Below are positions 11,158 to 23,053 of a stretch of 64,000 nt of DNA, piece by piece. Where the stretch lies: contig NC_026655.2 in NCBI RefSeq assembly GCF_000004075.3, positions 558,001 to 622,000 of the forward strand, written 5' to 3'. Position numbers and translations under genes: made by a program. The stretch's first letter is position 1, and each line of letters begins with the position of its first letter. The DNA comes from Cucumis sativus (lineage: Eukaryota; Streptophyta; Magnoliopsida; Cucurbitales; Cucurbitaceae). A model generated the notes under the pieces. It worked only from the letters and a program-made list of their open reading frames with translations. It made no database searches and was not told the origin of the DNA.

Positions 11158-12864
11158 TTAGGAATGTATGATTCTTATCCACCGAGAAACGCTTGGAATT
11201 CCTCCATACACCACCGTGAACAAGTAATAACCCGCCGGTGCAACATTTGCCGACGGTGGACCCTCCACTATGGCACTCATCCACTCCCCATTCCCTTCTC
11301 TCGCCATTATTTTCCTCCTTAGTTTCACCAACCTTTGATTCATCGAAAACGAGTGGGTCGCGAATGGCGGGGAGTAAATGTTAAATTCTATAGCGTCTTC
11401 TTTCCTCCTTCTCCCCAATTTGAATCGAACTCTGAACTCTCCGCCATATTTGATGCCGTAATCTCCGCGAGCGTAGTGTATCGTCACATTTCTTGGCCTC
11501 TGGTTGTTGTGTTTTGACTCGGTGTAGTGTGGATGATATGCTTGTAATCTGAGTTCTGTTGGGTAAGGTACGTTGATATATGTGTAATTTTTATTGGTAT
11601 TTCCACCTGCGATTAAGATTCTTCCATCGGTGAGAACAATGGCTGACGAGTGGTACATTCTTGCTATTTTAGTTGATCTCAGGATTGAGAATCTTCTGTT
11701 CAGTTGGTTTTTGGGCTTGTAGAGATAGGGTCGAAGGGACGCGTTTCTTGCATTCCCCCATCCTGCACAACCGGTTTTAGCTCCATTGATGATCAAGATA
11801 TTGCCTGTGGGAAGGATTAGCATATCGTGTAAGAGCCGAGGTTCTGGCATGTTTTCCATATTCCATTTATGCCTGTTCCCAGTGATCACCATTCTTCCGC
11901 ATGATCGCAGACCTTTCATGAACTGCCCACGTCGTGCTGCTCTGTATGCTCCGGTAGCAGAGCCCCCACATACCATGACTTCGACCACTTGAAACTTGTT
12001 TCTATGGTCTAATGGGAGCATAACTGAGGAGCCAGTGGCAGGGTAGTTCCGCCCTCCCCCACCAGGTATTCGAGGAAATGTCTTCACCACTTTGTTTCGT
12101 CTATAATTGAATAGAATCGAGTCTCTATTGGCGAAAATGAACAAGTTCCCATCACTGGAGAGATGAACAAAGGGATAGAGGTTGTTTCCTCCCTCACGAC
12201 TGTTAAAAGTTCGGTGCAAGAATGGGAGATCGTACGACTTCTCTTTCCCCATTTTTGGAACGAATTCATAATTGAAGGCTCTCTTGCCACCCACCACAAA
12301 TAACCGATCGTGTTCAGGAAGGACTATAGTTGTAGCATACCAACGAGCATTTGATAACAACTTATTGGATTCACTCCAATTGCAATGATGGTCTTTACAA
12401 GGTCTAAAGTTGCGAATTCTTCGAGCCCCGCTACCATAACCACCTGTCTGTAATAACGTCCCATTGCTCAGGATGGAACCAGAGGAGCACCAGGTATCAG
12501 AAGAAATTTGGAGAGCTCTGACTTGATTCTTTGAAATGTCATACTCCACAGAATGGGCATAGCAGTTGGGGTCTACCATGTCAGCAGGAGAAGTTGTACA
12601 TATTTTTCCCCCAAACCGTCGTCGGAGTCGATATCCAGACGGACCAGCACTAGTTTGATCAAATATAACAACAGTGTCGTAGTGTGTTAAAGCCATGTGC
12701 ATGGCTATCACGCCAGTGTTATTCATAAGAAGCTTCCACCTTCCTGCTGTTTGCGTTGCTAGAGAAACTCCAACTACAGAACGGATTTTTGTACATTGTA
12801 GCAGTAGCACAATGGTGGCTTTCAGTACATTGAGTACTGCAGAAAAATGTTTATGGTTGGCCAT
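11158..12864 (-). CDS. Glyoxal oxidase / galactose oxidase-like secreted copper radical oxidase (GLOX)
   Basis: Intronless 568-aa protein. The family oxidises aldehydes or primary alcohols with O2, making H2O2, usually in the apoplast; Arabidopsis GLOX genes act in anther and pollen. Residues about 15-36 form a hydrophobic segment consistent with a secretion signal. The seven-bladed propeller carries the radical cofactor pair: Cys126 (DTWCSSGS) and Tyr176 (ARWYATT). Predicted copper ligands are Tyr404-His405 (ARMYHSSA) and His504 (PPFATHSFSMNQR). The C-terminal DUF1929-like domain ends at PAGYYLFTVVYGGIPS. All catalytic residues are therefore present and the gene looks functional. The next in-frame Met, at residue 47, would remove the signal peptide, so 12864 is kept. 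Confidence 0.92.
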   Translation of the reverse strand: MANHKHFSAVLNVLKATIVLLLQCTKIRSVVGVSLATQTAGRWKLLMNNTGVIAMHMALTHYDTVVIFDQTSAGPSGYRLRRRFGGKICTTSPADMVDPNCYAHSVEYDISKNQVRALQISSDTWCSSGSILSNGTLLQTGGYGSGARRIRNFRPCKDHHCNWSESNKLLSNARWYATTIVLPEHDRLFVVGGKRAFNYEFVPKMGKEKSYDLPFLHRTFNSREGGNNLYPFVHLSSDGNLFIFANRDSILFNYRRNKVVKTFPRIPGGGGRNYPATGSSVMLPLDHRNKFQVVEVMVCGGSATGAYRAARRGQFMKGLRSCGRMVITGNRHKWNMENMPEPRLLHDMLILPTGNILIINGAKTGCAGWGNARNASLRPYLYKPKNQLNRRFSILRSTKIARMYHSSAIVLTDGRILIAGGNTNKNYTYINVPYPTELRLQAYHPHYTESKHNNQRPRNVTIHYARGDYGIKYGGEFRVRFKLGRRRKEDAIEFNIYSPPFATHSFSMNQRLVKLRRKIMAREGNGEWMSAIVEGPPSANVAPAGYYLFTVVYGGIPSVSRWIRIIHS

Positions 12865-12901
12865 GTGGATTGGTCTGAGTACCGTTGGAGGAGGTGAAAT
12901 T

Positions 12902-12910
12902 GTTTATATA
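12902..12910 (-). promoter_or_regulatory. Candidate TATA box of the GLOX-like gene
   Basis: TATATAAAC reads on the minus strand 38-46 bp upstream of the ATG. If used, transcription would start about 10 nt before the start codon, giving a very short leader. Confidence 0.45.
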
Positions 12911-13440
12911 AGTTCTTCACTTAGTTGAATTGAGTAATATCGGCAGAAAAGTTAGCTCATTCAAGAAACATTGTAAGTTATTTTGGCAGAAATTCAGGCT
13001 ACAGAAGCTGAGCGTGAAGTTTGCCTAGTCTGCTTCTCTCTACAACGTATAGAAATCATGCAAGTGCCTCTTTCTGTGAAGGTGTTAGGTGAAGTTCAAT
13101 GTCGTTGGCAATGAGATATCTAAGTTCTCATAGCCCACTAAAGATGCTGTAATTACATTCAAAATAACGTGAAACTAGGTTTCATAAAGAATTTGAGGCG
13201 TTTGTTGCCCCCAGGAGATTAACAAACATCGTTTCTAGACATTTTATGGAATGACAAGAGAAAACATGAATGAAAATCGGAGGAGGGAAAAACTATGGAT
13301 ATTTACAAAATTATATTGTTCTTACTTACCAAGTCGACACTTTTTGAGCCCAGTAAAGGAATTGCAAAGATGACTCAAGCAAGCTGCTGAAGTTGATATT
13401 GTGACATGAGAAAGAATCAGCAGAGGGTTTTAGTTTTTTT
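12911..13440. other. Spacer between GLOX-like and RGLG genes
   Basis: About 530 bp with no coding frame. The left part is the GLOX promoter side and the right part the RGLG 3' UTR. A segment just downstream of the RGLG stop continues T-rich sequence suited to a 3' UTR. Confidence 0.5.
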
Positions 13441-15829
13441 CTAATATAGCTTTATCCTTGTGTCGATAAAGCTGCGGCATATGGGACACAGCTGAAGATC
13501 TTGTCCACATTCACAACATGTCTGCAGATAAGTAAAAGGTTAGCGTTTCTTCAGATCAATGTTTCAGATAGGCATCAAAAACTCAATTTGGAAGATAATG
13601 ATTACCTGATGTCCACAGCCAAAAGCCATATCCTTAGCATTGGAGATGCAAATTGGACAAGCCTGCATCAGAGGGTGTAAAAAAATCTTCATTTCCATTT
13701 TACTAAATAGAATAGAAGGTCAACCTTAGTCGCTAAGATGGTATAAATCTAAAAAGGGAAAAGAAGCATTTACATGGGCATCGGAAACTGAACTTAGAGG
13801 AGGTGCAGTTCGGCCAGGAGCACCTCCACTAAATGAGGGTGGCGTTGGGCGAGAACTGCTTGAGTTTGAGGTTTTTCGGACGCTGGGTCCATAAAAAGGA
13901 GGGGGAAGAGGAATCCGGTCGATTGCCTTCCCTCTACTGACACTGGTAGAGGCAGTGAAAGAAAATATAATTTGAGAAAGAAATAATGAAAGGAAATACA
14001 TCATCATTTATCTGAAAAAAAAAATCTTGAATATACTACTCTTGAATCTTGTTATTACCCCAAAAGACCAAGCTCCAGTGTTGCTTTGTACTGGGAGGGT
14101 ATTTCCATAAGTGCTGCAAGAGCAAATTCTGCTTCCTTTCTGGATCGATCTATATTCTTTAACATTATGTTTGTGAAATTCACAAACTGTCGAATCAAAA
14201 GTGCAAATCTCAGATTGCGTATAGACTTCAAACAGTGACAGAAGCAAATTCAACTTGATAAACAAAATACCAAAACCTCCCAAGAGAAGTACTTACTTGG
14301 AAGTTATCGAAGGCTCGAGCTGGGATATTGTCGTCAAATTCCCTCATCATGTCCCAAGGCCCATCTCCTACTCCAACTAGTATAATCGACAGGGGATATT
14401 TGCTGCAATTCAGCACAAAGTTACAGACTTCCGCAGCGTAGGAATACGAACAATGTCATATTTCTGTCCATTATAGATACCTTGAACCTACCTAGCTTTC
14501 ACTATTGCTTCAATGGTTTTCTTTTCCTGTGGGCTAAACTGTCCACGCTCAGTATCAACACTTCTTGTAACCTGAAGAGAGTAGTCAGCTTGCTGAGTGT
14601 ATTGCTTCATAAATAAAACCAATTGAACTCTCAATTTAATCAGCCACGATAATGATTATGAATGGAAATGGCAACATACATCGTTGCTTAACTACTAACT
14701 TTTTGAACATCTGGGAACAAACAGGAAGTTATGTTATAAACATGAACCTCTATATCAAGCAAAATTGAAGTGCAGTGGGAATGAAGATGAAAGTACCTGA
14801 CCATCGGCTATTATTACCAATACATGGTACTGGCCGCCGCTTTGCTCAACAATTGTGATAGCCATTTCAATGATAGGTGCAAAAGATGTAGGTCCTGTCC
14901 CAGGGATGAATAATGAAAGTATAGTAAGTAAAAAATAACAACAATAGAGAAGTATGACATCACATAGCAAACAGGCAGACTGCAACCTGCGAGTCGAAGA
15001 TGCGGCACTAGTTCCTTGTACCTACCCAACACTTCTTCAAATCCATTACAAAATCGCTCATCGGAATAAAAGCTGAAAACCTCTTGGTCATGAGTGGATG
15101 CTGCCAACATTGAAATGCACATACTTCACTACTGTTAATTCAAACAAGTGTCAGCGAAAAATGGATCGATTACACAATTCTTTTGAAGAAATACCATCTC
15201 CAAAACCGAAGCAAGGAATCATATTATCCTCATCAAAGGAAGATAATGTTTGGCCAATAATTGCTATTGCTTGTTCATAGGGATTTTGCTCTTCTCCAAT
15301 ATGATGCAAACTTCTACGGTTGAATGATCTTGCACCTATACAAAGGCCATAGTTAACATGTGCACATGCTATTAAGGAAACCGATACAAGAACATCTAAT
15401 GGCCAAAGCAAGGCTGAACCTGTCCACTCATTGCTCTTTGTGAAATCTATACCAACGATAAGATTCGAGGACTCCAGGCCAGCACGAGCTAATGCTTCAG
15501 TAACCTATGAAGAGTATCAGAGCGTAGAAGTAAGTTTCATATTGACTATGGAGTGCCAATAAAGTCTTGCAATATGATTGCAGCAAGACCTGATCTAGAC
15601 TGTTATAGTTATCATCTATCCTTGAATACTTCCTCTCCAGCCTCTTTCTTGTCTCAGGGGCTTGAGTTCCACCATAGCTAGGAGTTGGAGGTGCATACTC
15701 ATACTGCGGCGTGCTTCTCGATTGAGTATATGGCGACTCCGGATAACCATAATGACTCCACTGCTGTGAGTTCGACCGACTAGACGAATTCCGTCTTGAG
15801 CTTCTATGCTTAGAACTTTTTCCACCCAT
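13441..15829 (-). CDS. RGLG: RGLG-type E3 ubiquitin ligase (copine/VWA domain plus C-terminal RING)
   Basis: RGLG proteins are membrane-anchored ubiquitin ligases acting in hormone and stress signalling. Eleven exons: 15829-15590, 15504-15420, 15335-15195, 15100-14987, 14894-14797, 14571-14492, 14402-14297, 14186-14059, 13936-13774, 13662-13606 and 13521-13441. They join in one frame of 430 aa. MGGKSS gives an N-myristoylation Gly2, followed by a Ser/Arg/Gln-rich tail. The copine/VWA domain includes the metal site [10 protein letters not shown] (D100, T102, S104), [16 protein letters not shown] and [13 protein letters not shown]. The RING lies in the last 45 residues: CPIC, CGH, CCEC, CPICR. 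A GTG just upstream is not needed, since the ATG at 15829 gives the myristoylation site. Family is firm; the member (RGLG1 to 5) is not. Confidence 0.94.
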
Positions 15830-15844
15830 CACTTCACAAGAGCT

Positions 15845-16353
15845 CTACAACATGTAGTGGAAAAATCTCAGTGTTTTTACATATAGAGAGGAAACTACAT
15901 TACACAAAACAAATGAAATGAATAAGTTGTAAGATCAGAGAGAACCCAAACGAAACAACCCCAAATCTTCTCTATGAGAGCTTCGTATCTTTGTACAAAA
16001 CACAGGCAAATTCAGACTTCTGTTTGGTTCGAGTCCGTGCATGCAAAGATTTCAAAAAGAAAACCCAAAGTTCTACAAGACAATTCAATCCCCACCCAAG
16101 ACAAAACAAACCCAAATCTCCTAAGAACAATGCTAATATGTAGGATCGAAGATATGGATGAAATTACAGAAAAAAAGAAAATAGAAAGAATCCGAGAGAA
16201 TTCAATCATCCACCGACAAAAAGGGTTGCAAAGTCGACCACAAGAGGCACATTCAGAGTTTCATCCACATTTCTTCACAAATCACAGCAAACAAGAAATT
16301 CCCATCACCAAAATTTCATCAAATAACAGAATCCAATGAAGAAGAGAACTTAC
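15845..16353 (-). other. Probable 5' UTR intron of the RGLG gene
   Basis: On the minus strand a donor GTAAGTTC starts at 16353. An acceptor TTGTAG ends at 15845, 15 nt before the ATG. The 509-nt interval has no coding frame on the sense strand, while a 5' leader exon would lie near 16354-16430. Confidence 0.6.
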
Positions 16354-16439
16354 AGAAGTGGATAATTCTTTCGAAGTAGTTCTTGATGAGTAGAGAAGAG
16401 GGATGATTGAAAAGAATCGATTGATGGGTTTGTTGCAAA

Positions 16440-19134
16440 TATAAAGGATTTTGATGTAATCTACTTGGCGATGGTTAATTTCCAGGAAGATTCCTGCGCA
16501 GCCAAAATAATTTGGATTGCCATTTTCTCGCCGATTCTGACACCTCCTTCTTTGGCTCTATCCTTTAATTTCACTCCAAAACTATTTCCAAAATCATCAA
16601 CACCCGAATTTTGAGGGAAAATTAAAAAGTTGTATCTTTAATGATCGACCAATTATATAATAAAGTGTTATGAAAACTTTATGATTAAAACAAAAAAAAA
16701 GAGTGTAGAGTTCATAAATAGTGGTTTGTTTTCAGCAAAACTTGGGAGTATGTTTTAACAAACCTACAAAACTAAACCCATATTTTGTTGAGCAAGTCAT
16801 GTGCCTCATATCTCTCGTAATTATTATACTCTTTGTTTTGTTTTTTAAAATTCAAGATCCCATGTTTTTAGATTTTATCTTTATTTAAGGATTGCTGTAT
16901 TCTTAATTTTAATCAGAATAGTAGTGATAGAGATGAAGATCATACCTACCTGAGTGAATGTTACTTCACTTCATAGTTTTCTTCTAAGTTTGGGTTCTAT
17001 GTTTGCAAGTTTTTTAAAACGTTGTACATAATACTTTCATCGAACTATTACGTTTTCATTTGTCCTTTTCAATCACGGAAACCAACAAATTTCTATTGAC
17101 CTATTAAAAATAATTTGTTTTTGAAAACATTTAGGTATAAAAATCTTGGTCTTGGAAAATACATTTTTTTAAAGAATACTAAAGAACGTTAACATCCACA
17201 TGTCATGTCGTAACATTACAAGTCATTTTGACCGATTGATTGATATTGCAAAAAAATGTATTAATTAAAATGTAAGCATCTATGTGTCATATTGTAGAGC
17301 ATTACTAAACTTCCTTATTGCATTTAAAATAAAGAAAGAAAGAAAGTTGGTTAAGGATGATTGGATAGCGTAAACTGACTTTATTCTCCACTTACCAATT
17401 TCATATCCTCTTTATTGGAAGATGACCAACCCATTGAAAGAGTACACTACACAAATTAGACAATGACATTATTAAAATACATTCATTTCTAATCTTAACT
17501 TTATATTGTATTTATTTGCTCTTTCTTTCCACTTTTCTACTTCATGTATCTATATGGGGTTCCATCGAGTGACGGTTGGTGACAACAACCGTTAAAATGA
17601 AAAAGTTGCACTTGAATTTGGTTAGGGACGATCTAGAGTGGAACTGGAAATTTAAGCCCTAACATAATGAGCCCTTGAATGTGTAAAAGACCTTGTGATG
17701 TTAGTGGAAGGTTAGATAAGTTGCTTTTGTAAGGACGGTTAAATTTTAATGACGCATTTGGGAAGAGTTCATCACGGATATTTATATATATTGATAGAGG
17801 TAGAGGCCTTATATCTAGAAGATGTATTAAATAAAAAACTTATAAATTTGAAAACGTATTGACTTGATAAGTTGCTTGTATTCGTATTTTATTGTTTTGT
17901 TTTTCTTTTTTCACATTGACAACTCTCTACTTGTTAGGTCTATGTGTCACAAACTACCTACCTTTGATGTATTGTCTATAAACTAATGTTTATTTATAGA
18001 ACATTAGCACAAAACTTGTTTATTTAGTCAAGGAAGAAAGCATATTTATATTAAGAATAGAGTATGTCGTGAGAGAGAAAATTTTAAAAGCATTTAATAG
18101 TTGAATTGATATCATTTAGATTAAATTACAAATTTTAGCATAATGGTTAGACTTCGCTTCGGTCTTAATCTATGATAAAAAGTTAATCATATCATCATCC
18201 TAATGAACAAAATGTTCATGTGACCAAGTAGGTAAATCATGATATATAAATGAATTTGATCTTTAACAAACATGTAGAACATGTAACTAAAACTATGTTT
18301 GCAGTACATGAATTGAACTGGAAAAAAAAATCACAAAGACAAGAATGGAAAGTATGATTGAAACCTTTTTACTTGGCCCAAAAGTCTTCCAGTGGATTTA
18401 AGTCTTTAGAAAGAACATAGAAGAACGCACGTTCCAAAAAAATGTTAAATGGTTAACTAGTCGATGTATTAAATATATACCAATTAAGAAATAAACGAGT
18501 CAACATTAGATTGACACCCTGTAATTTCGAGTGCCAAAGATTTATCTAACATTTCTCACAAACACATTATCTACTAAACTTATAAATAGTCTCATTCAAC
18601 CACCTCAAGAAAAGATATCCGATCTCTAAAAGAGAGACTCAATATTACTTTTTTTTTTAGTGTTTAGCTAAATGGTTGGGTGAATGTACTAAACTTAAGC
18701 ATTATAATTCACTAAGTTAGCACTATACGATCTCTTGTGCATGATAATTCATACAATGTTGAGACCAAAGACGAAGGAAAGTGGACTTGAAGGTCTAAGG
18801 CCACATGACACTTTCAAAGCCATCAAGATGAACAAGATCCAACATCAACAAACATAAAAGAATATACTATTCACCTCAAAGTTAAAAAGGTTTGTTGTCA
18901 CACCGTAGATTTCAATTGGACTAATTTGACGGGGTTTGGATTTGGGTCAAGCAATCCGACTGGGTTGCGGATTCGGGAAGAACAAGAAAACTCCGAGTGG
19001 ACTATCTCTGAATTATCTTTATTCTAAATCCGAATAATGAATTTTCAGATTCTGGATAACGGTAATCCTCTTGGGAGTTAAGGATATAGGCGTTGGATAA
19101 GCTTTTGTACATTCTCCTCACGTCTAGCACAATA
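16440..19134. other. Intergenic region, 2.7 kb
   Basis: The left end is the RGLG promoter and the right end the STR11 promoter; the two genes diverge. The DNA is AT-rich, with a short GAAA run near 17333. I find no reading frame, tRNA-like sequence or terminal repeats worth naming. Confidence 0.55.
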
Positions 19135-22100
19135 ATGGAAGCTCTGGCGCTTCCTTCCCTGAATTCACTCACCATTTCTTGTTCTAATTTGAAGAAAGGG
19201 AGCTTTTCCAACCTCCCCAGAAGCTTAAATCACTCTAAATTTTACGAACAATCCACCTTAAAGTTCAGCCCCCTTCATGGTACCTACCGCCGTGTACGTA
19301 TTTCTATACCCCTTTTTCAATTTTGGTTGTGTTTGATTCTTTTCTTGGAAGTCATTCACGAAACCCAGAAAAATTAGTGAAAGATTGCTGTCTTAAGCTC
19401 TCATTATGTTTGGTGGTTTTATTTCCTATCATGATCTCTTTGTTTTTTTTGGTAATGTCGATGTTTTTTTCCAGCGTTTCAATGTTGTCAAAATGCAAAG
19501 TGATAGTGAAGACTATGAGCTGAAGCAAATGAGGGATATGGCTGCAGCTAAAAAGAGATGGGATTCTCTGGTTGGTACTCAATGTTTGTTTATTTTGAAT
19601 TGTATTGCTTTTTAGTGTTGAATGCCTTGATTCTGATAAATGACTCTAAAGACGCATTTGATTTGCAATCCAAATTATTGTTTTGATATAAACCGCTCTC
19701 TCTTTGCGTGTAGATGTAGTTACTCAATATTAATCGGCAGAGCAATCTATCTATATTGTAACAATAATTTGGGATTTGGGATTTAGGATTCAATTTAATT
19801 TTGGAAGTCAAGTAGTAACGTGAATGTTCATTATGTTTGGATGGTTTGGTCATACTCTCTAAAGGGTGGATTCTTCTACTGCATTGTTTCTTGGTTGCAT
19901 TCTTTAAAATTTTTAATTTTTACGTTCAAAATTTTTGGTTGTAATCATTTATATTTATAGATCCGAGAAGGCAAAGTGAAAGTCTTGATGCCAAGGGAAG
20001 CTGGTTATGCCGTTCAGCTCTCTGATAAGACATTGGTTGATGTGCGTCCTTCTATAGAACACAAAAAGGTAAACTTACTGAATTGTTTGTGATCAAAGAA
20101 AAAAAAAATCTCACCGAGTGGTTCCTTGGAAACTTTGTTTACAAAAAGTAATGATTCAATGTTTGTCTTATGTTTCCCAGTGATACATGTGTAATTGGCT
20201 CTTCAGGGGCCTCAGTACTGGTAGATTCTATTGTTGAAGGCGTAGTCCATGGTTTGCTCAGTAGTTTGTGTGGCACTGTGAACTAGTTCCTAGTGCAAAA
20301 ATGTTGATATGGTTTTTGCTAACCTTCACTAGCCATCTAGCTAGGGATTTTATGACCAAAGACATCTGCATATTTATTCATTGTTGGACTCTTGAACTTA
20401 TGTTTGTTCCATGTTTTGAAGGCATGGGTTAAAGGCTCAACATGGATCCCTATCTTTGAGGTTGATGACAAACTTGATGCTGGAACTCTTTCTCGAAAGG
20501 TCACAAGCTTCATGATGGGTACCGTGAAACCCTTTCTATCTCTTCTTTAAAGACCAAAGTCTAGTTCTCTGGTTGTCATCTTTGCAGCTTCTCATTCAAA
20601 GACACGGAATTACTTTACTTAATTTCCTTCTCAAGATTGCTAGAAAGATTAGTGAATCATACAAAGTAATGGGTATTATCAACCATAAAATTAGTGGAAA
20701 GTTTATTGTTTAATTTTTTATTTTGTTAAGTTATTTAATTTTGGCAGTTAGTCCCTTACATTAATCTTACATTTGCCTAGGGGGATGGTGGAGTGGGGTG
20801 CCTACAGTATCCTACAATAGGTATAACGCAGGCCGTAGCAATTCTTCTACTTCTTTCTGTTAATTTGTGCTATCAATATTTACTTTTTTCACTCCCTGCA
20901 CTTCAACAGCCGATTCTTATCAGAAGTTCAAGAGAAGTTTCCAAAAGATGCTGACCTTATTCTTGCATGCCAAAAGGGGTTGAGGTAATCTCCTAATTTT
21001 GATGGGCTAAGATGAAACGTTTCAAATAATCGACACTGAGTTCTAAACTGAGATCCCTACTTGGGCTATAGTGAATTGTGATTTTCTGTGACTCTTAATC
21101 ATGATCTTCTGACTTCCATGTAACCTGTGAAGGAAAAATAGCTCATTTAATTATAGTTGGAATAAAGTGTACCAATCCCACCAACAATTTATATGAAATC
21201 ATTGGACTAAATAATCTTCAAGGATATCCCACATCCAACGCTGACTAATATTATCGTGAAAAAGAAAATTTACTTTAGTGTGATATTACTCCTTTTTTCT
21301 CTGTATCAGATTTTCACTAAAAGAATCAAACCAATGATATTGTTAATTACTTCAAAAGTTCCAATTGTAAGGAATTTATAATCTTGGCCGGGCTTCTTTC
21401 ATCTGAACAACATTTTTGGAAGGTCCCTGGCTGCATGTGAAATCCTCTACAATGCTGGTTATAGAAACCTTTTCTGGGTTCAAGGCGGTCTAGATGCCGC
21501 TGAAGAAGAGGTATCAATATTCTTACTCCGAAGTTTCTGCATCCTCTCTGTTTATGCTTCCTGGTGTCTATGGTTTCCTTGCTGTTAATCCAATCTGTAA
21601 AAAGGTAAAATTTGGTTATATTATTTACTTGGAACAGGATCTTGTCCGAGAAGGTCCTCAACCATTGAAATTCGCTGGGATTGGTGGGCTTTCGGAATTC
21701 CTTGGGTAAGAGCTGATCTTATTCTCTTTATCTTCATTCTGTATGCCTATGACTATGGCACTCCAACTCCAGGTTTTAAATCACTCATTTGCAAGCAAAC
21801 TAGTTCTGTACTCACTTCTTCGCTCAATAGGCAAACATAGTCAACATTTTCGGATAAACGCATTTTGCATAATCTAAGACAATGAATGGAAATAGGATTC
21901 AGTGTGACCTTTGAGTACTTGAGAATGACCAAATTTCTCTTTTCATGAATTTACTTTTGATTAGAATGAGTTACTCAATTATATATCCTTAATTAGTGTT
22001 TTCTGTATGATTCAAGAGCTATATCTCCTGCAGAAATACTATGAAGTTCTTTGTTAGTGATAATAATTATTTCAAAGAACAAAAAAGACATTTCAAATAA

Positions 22101-22411
22101 ATCTACTGTCCTTTGAAACTGTGTATCCCCATATTCTCTAACTCATTTACCCAATGACTTTCAGTTGGACAGATCAACAAAGGATAGCTGGTGCAAAAGA
22201 GGGTTGGGGTTATCGCTTGGTTTACTCTGCTCGTTTGGTAATGTTACATCAAGATGTATCAGTTAGCTGGTTTTACTCCATCTTAAACTTCTCTCCTTCA
22301 ACTTAGTGTTTAATTTTCTTGGCACAGATTGCAGTCTTCATCGTTGCAGATGCCTTGTTTATTGGAGCCCAGCAATTGGGTCGCTATGTTCAGGAATTAC
22401 GGTCTCACTGA
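19135..22411 (+). CDS. STR11: Plastid rhodanese-like domain protein (STR11 type)
   Basis: Ten exons: 19135-19293, 19475-19570, 19961-20068, 20422-20518, 20781-20820, 20910-20984, 21423-21510, 21638-21705, 22165-22237 and 22328-22411. They join in one frame of 295 aa. The order matches my memory of Arabidopsis At4g24750: a transit-like N-terminus, LKQMRDMAAAKKRWDSL, EGKVKVLMPREAGYAV, LVDVRPSIEHKKAWVKGSTW, a rhodanese active loop LACQKGLRS with Cys187, FWVQGGLDAAEEEDLV, FLGWTDQQRIAGAKEGWGYR, and a C-terminal hydrophobic segment (AVFIVADALFIGAQQLG), a possible membrane anchor. A sulfurtransferase fold with the catalytic Cys retained; its physiological substrate is not known to me. The in-frame ATG at 19093 is less likely, because MEALALPSLNSL begins the expected transit peptide. 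Confidence 0.93.
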
Positions 22412-22625
22412 GATCACTGGCTCGAGTTTGTGAAGCAGAATGAAAGGCATTTAAGACTGAAGTCTGAAGTTTTGGGTAGAGTAGAGAGGTTATGTGTGAT
22501 GGAGAAATCTGTTGATACTATGTTTGTATATTCTTTGAGTCTAGTTTTCAATTTTGTGCAAGAGCTTGCCCATTTTGCATTACTAGGTAAAGAAGTTGAG
22601 ATTTTGAGGTGAATTTAACACTCGA

Positions 22626-22697
22626 AGAAGAAGTACATGAGAATGAATAATAATAGCAACTTGAAGAAGTACATGAGAATGAATAATAATAGCAACT
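22626..22697 (+). repeat. Two direct copies of a 36-bp unit in the STR11 3' region
   Basis: GAAGAAGTACATGAGAATGA and the following 16 bases occur twice in a row with no visible change. The position, 215 bp past the stop, suggests the 3' UTR. Confidence 0.85.
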
Positions 22698-22940
22698 TAT
22701 ATTGTAGCTAAGAAGTTAAAGGATTGTATTTTGTTATGAGTATTTTGTTGTACGATAGTGTAAGAAGTTAAATGGTAAGTTAGCGAATTATGTAAGAAGT
22801 AAATAATCGTTTGAAGCTGAAAAGCTAAACGATGGAGTAAGAGGTAAACTATTGTTTAGAAAGCTAAATGAAAGAAAAATAATAACAAGATAGTTGTAAA
22901 TTTAGCAATTAGATTCAAAATTAATTAAGTATACATTAAC

Positions 22941-23053
22941 ATTTTAAAAATTTTGCAAATATTGGTCTATCACTAATATACCATATGCGTCTCACGAGTT
23001 ATATAAGTCTATCAAAGATAGTTTTGCTATATTTGCAATTTTTTTAAAAAAAT
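22941..23053. mobile_element. MITE-like inverted-repeat element, copy 2
   Basis: The left end TTAAAAATTTTGCAAATAT pairs with the reverse complement of the right end ATATTTGCAATTTTTTTAA. The interior has CTATCA motifs and TTTTGCTATATTTG, as in the copies near 10.5 and 53.1 kb. Length is about 113 bp, non-coding. Confidence 0.5.

Noticed and set aside
11158-12864. Apparent loss of a copper-ligand His in the GLOX-like protein (VVYGG near the C-terminus)
   Set aside because: The ligand matching galactose oxidase His581 is in the THSFSMNQR block (His504), which is present. The VVY position is not a ligand.
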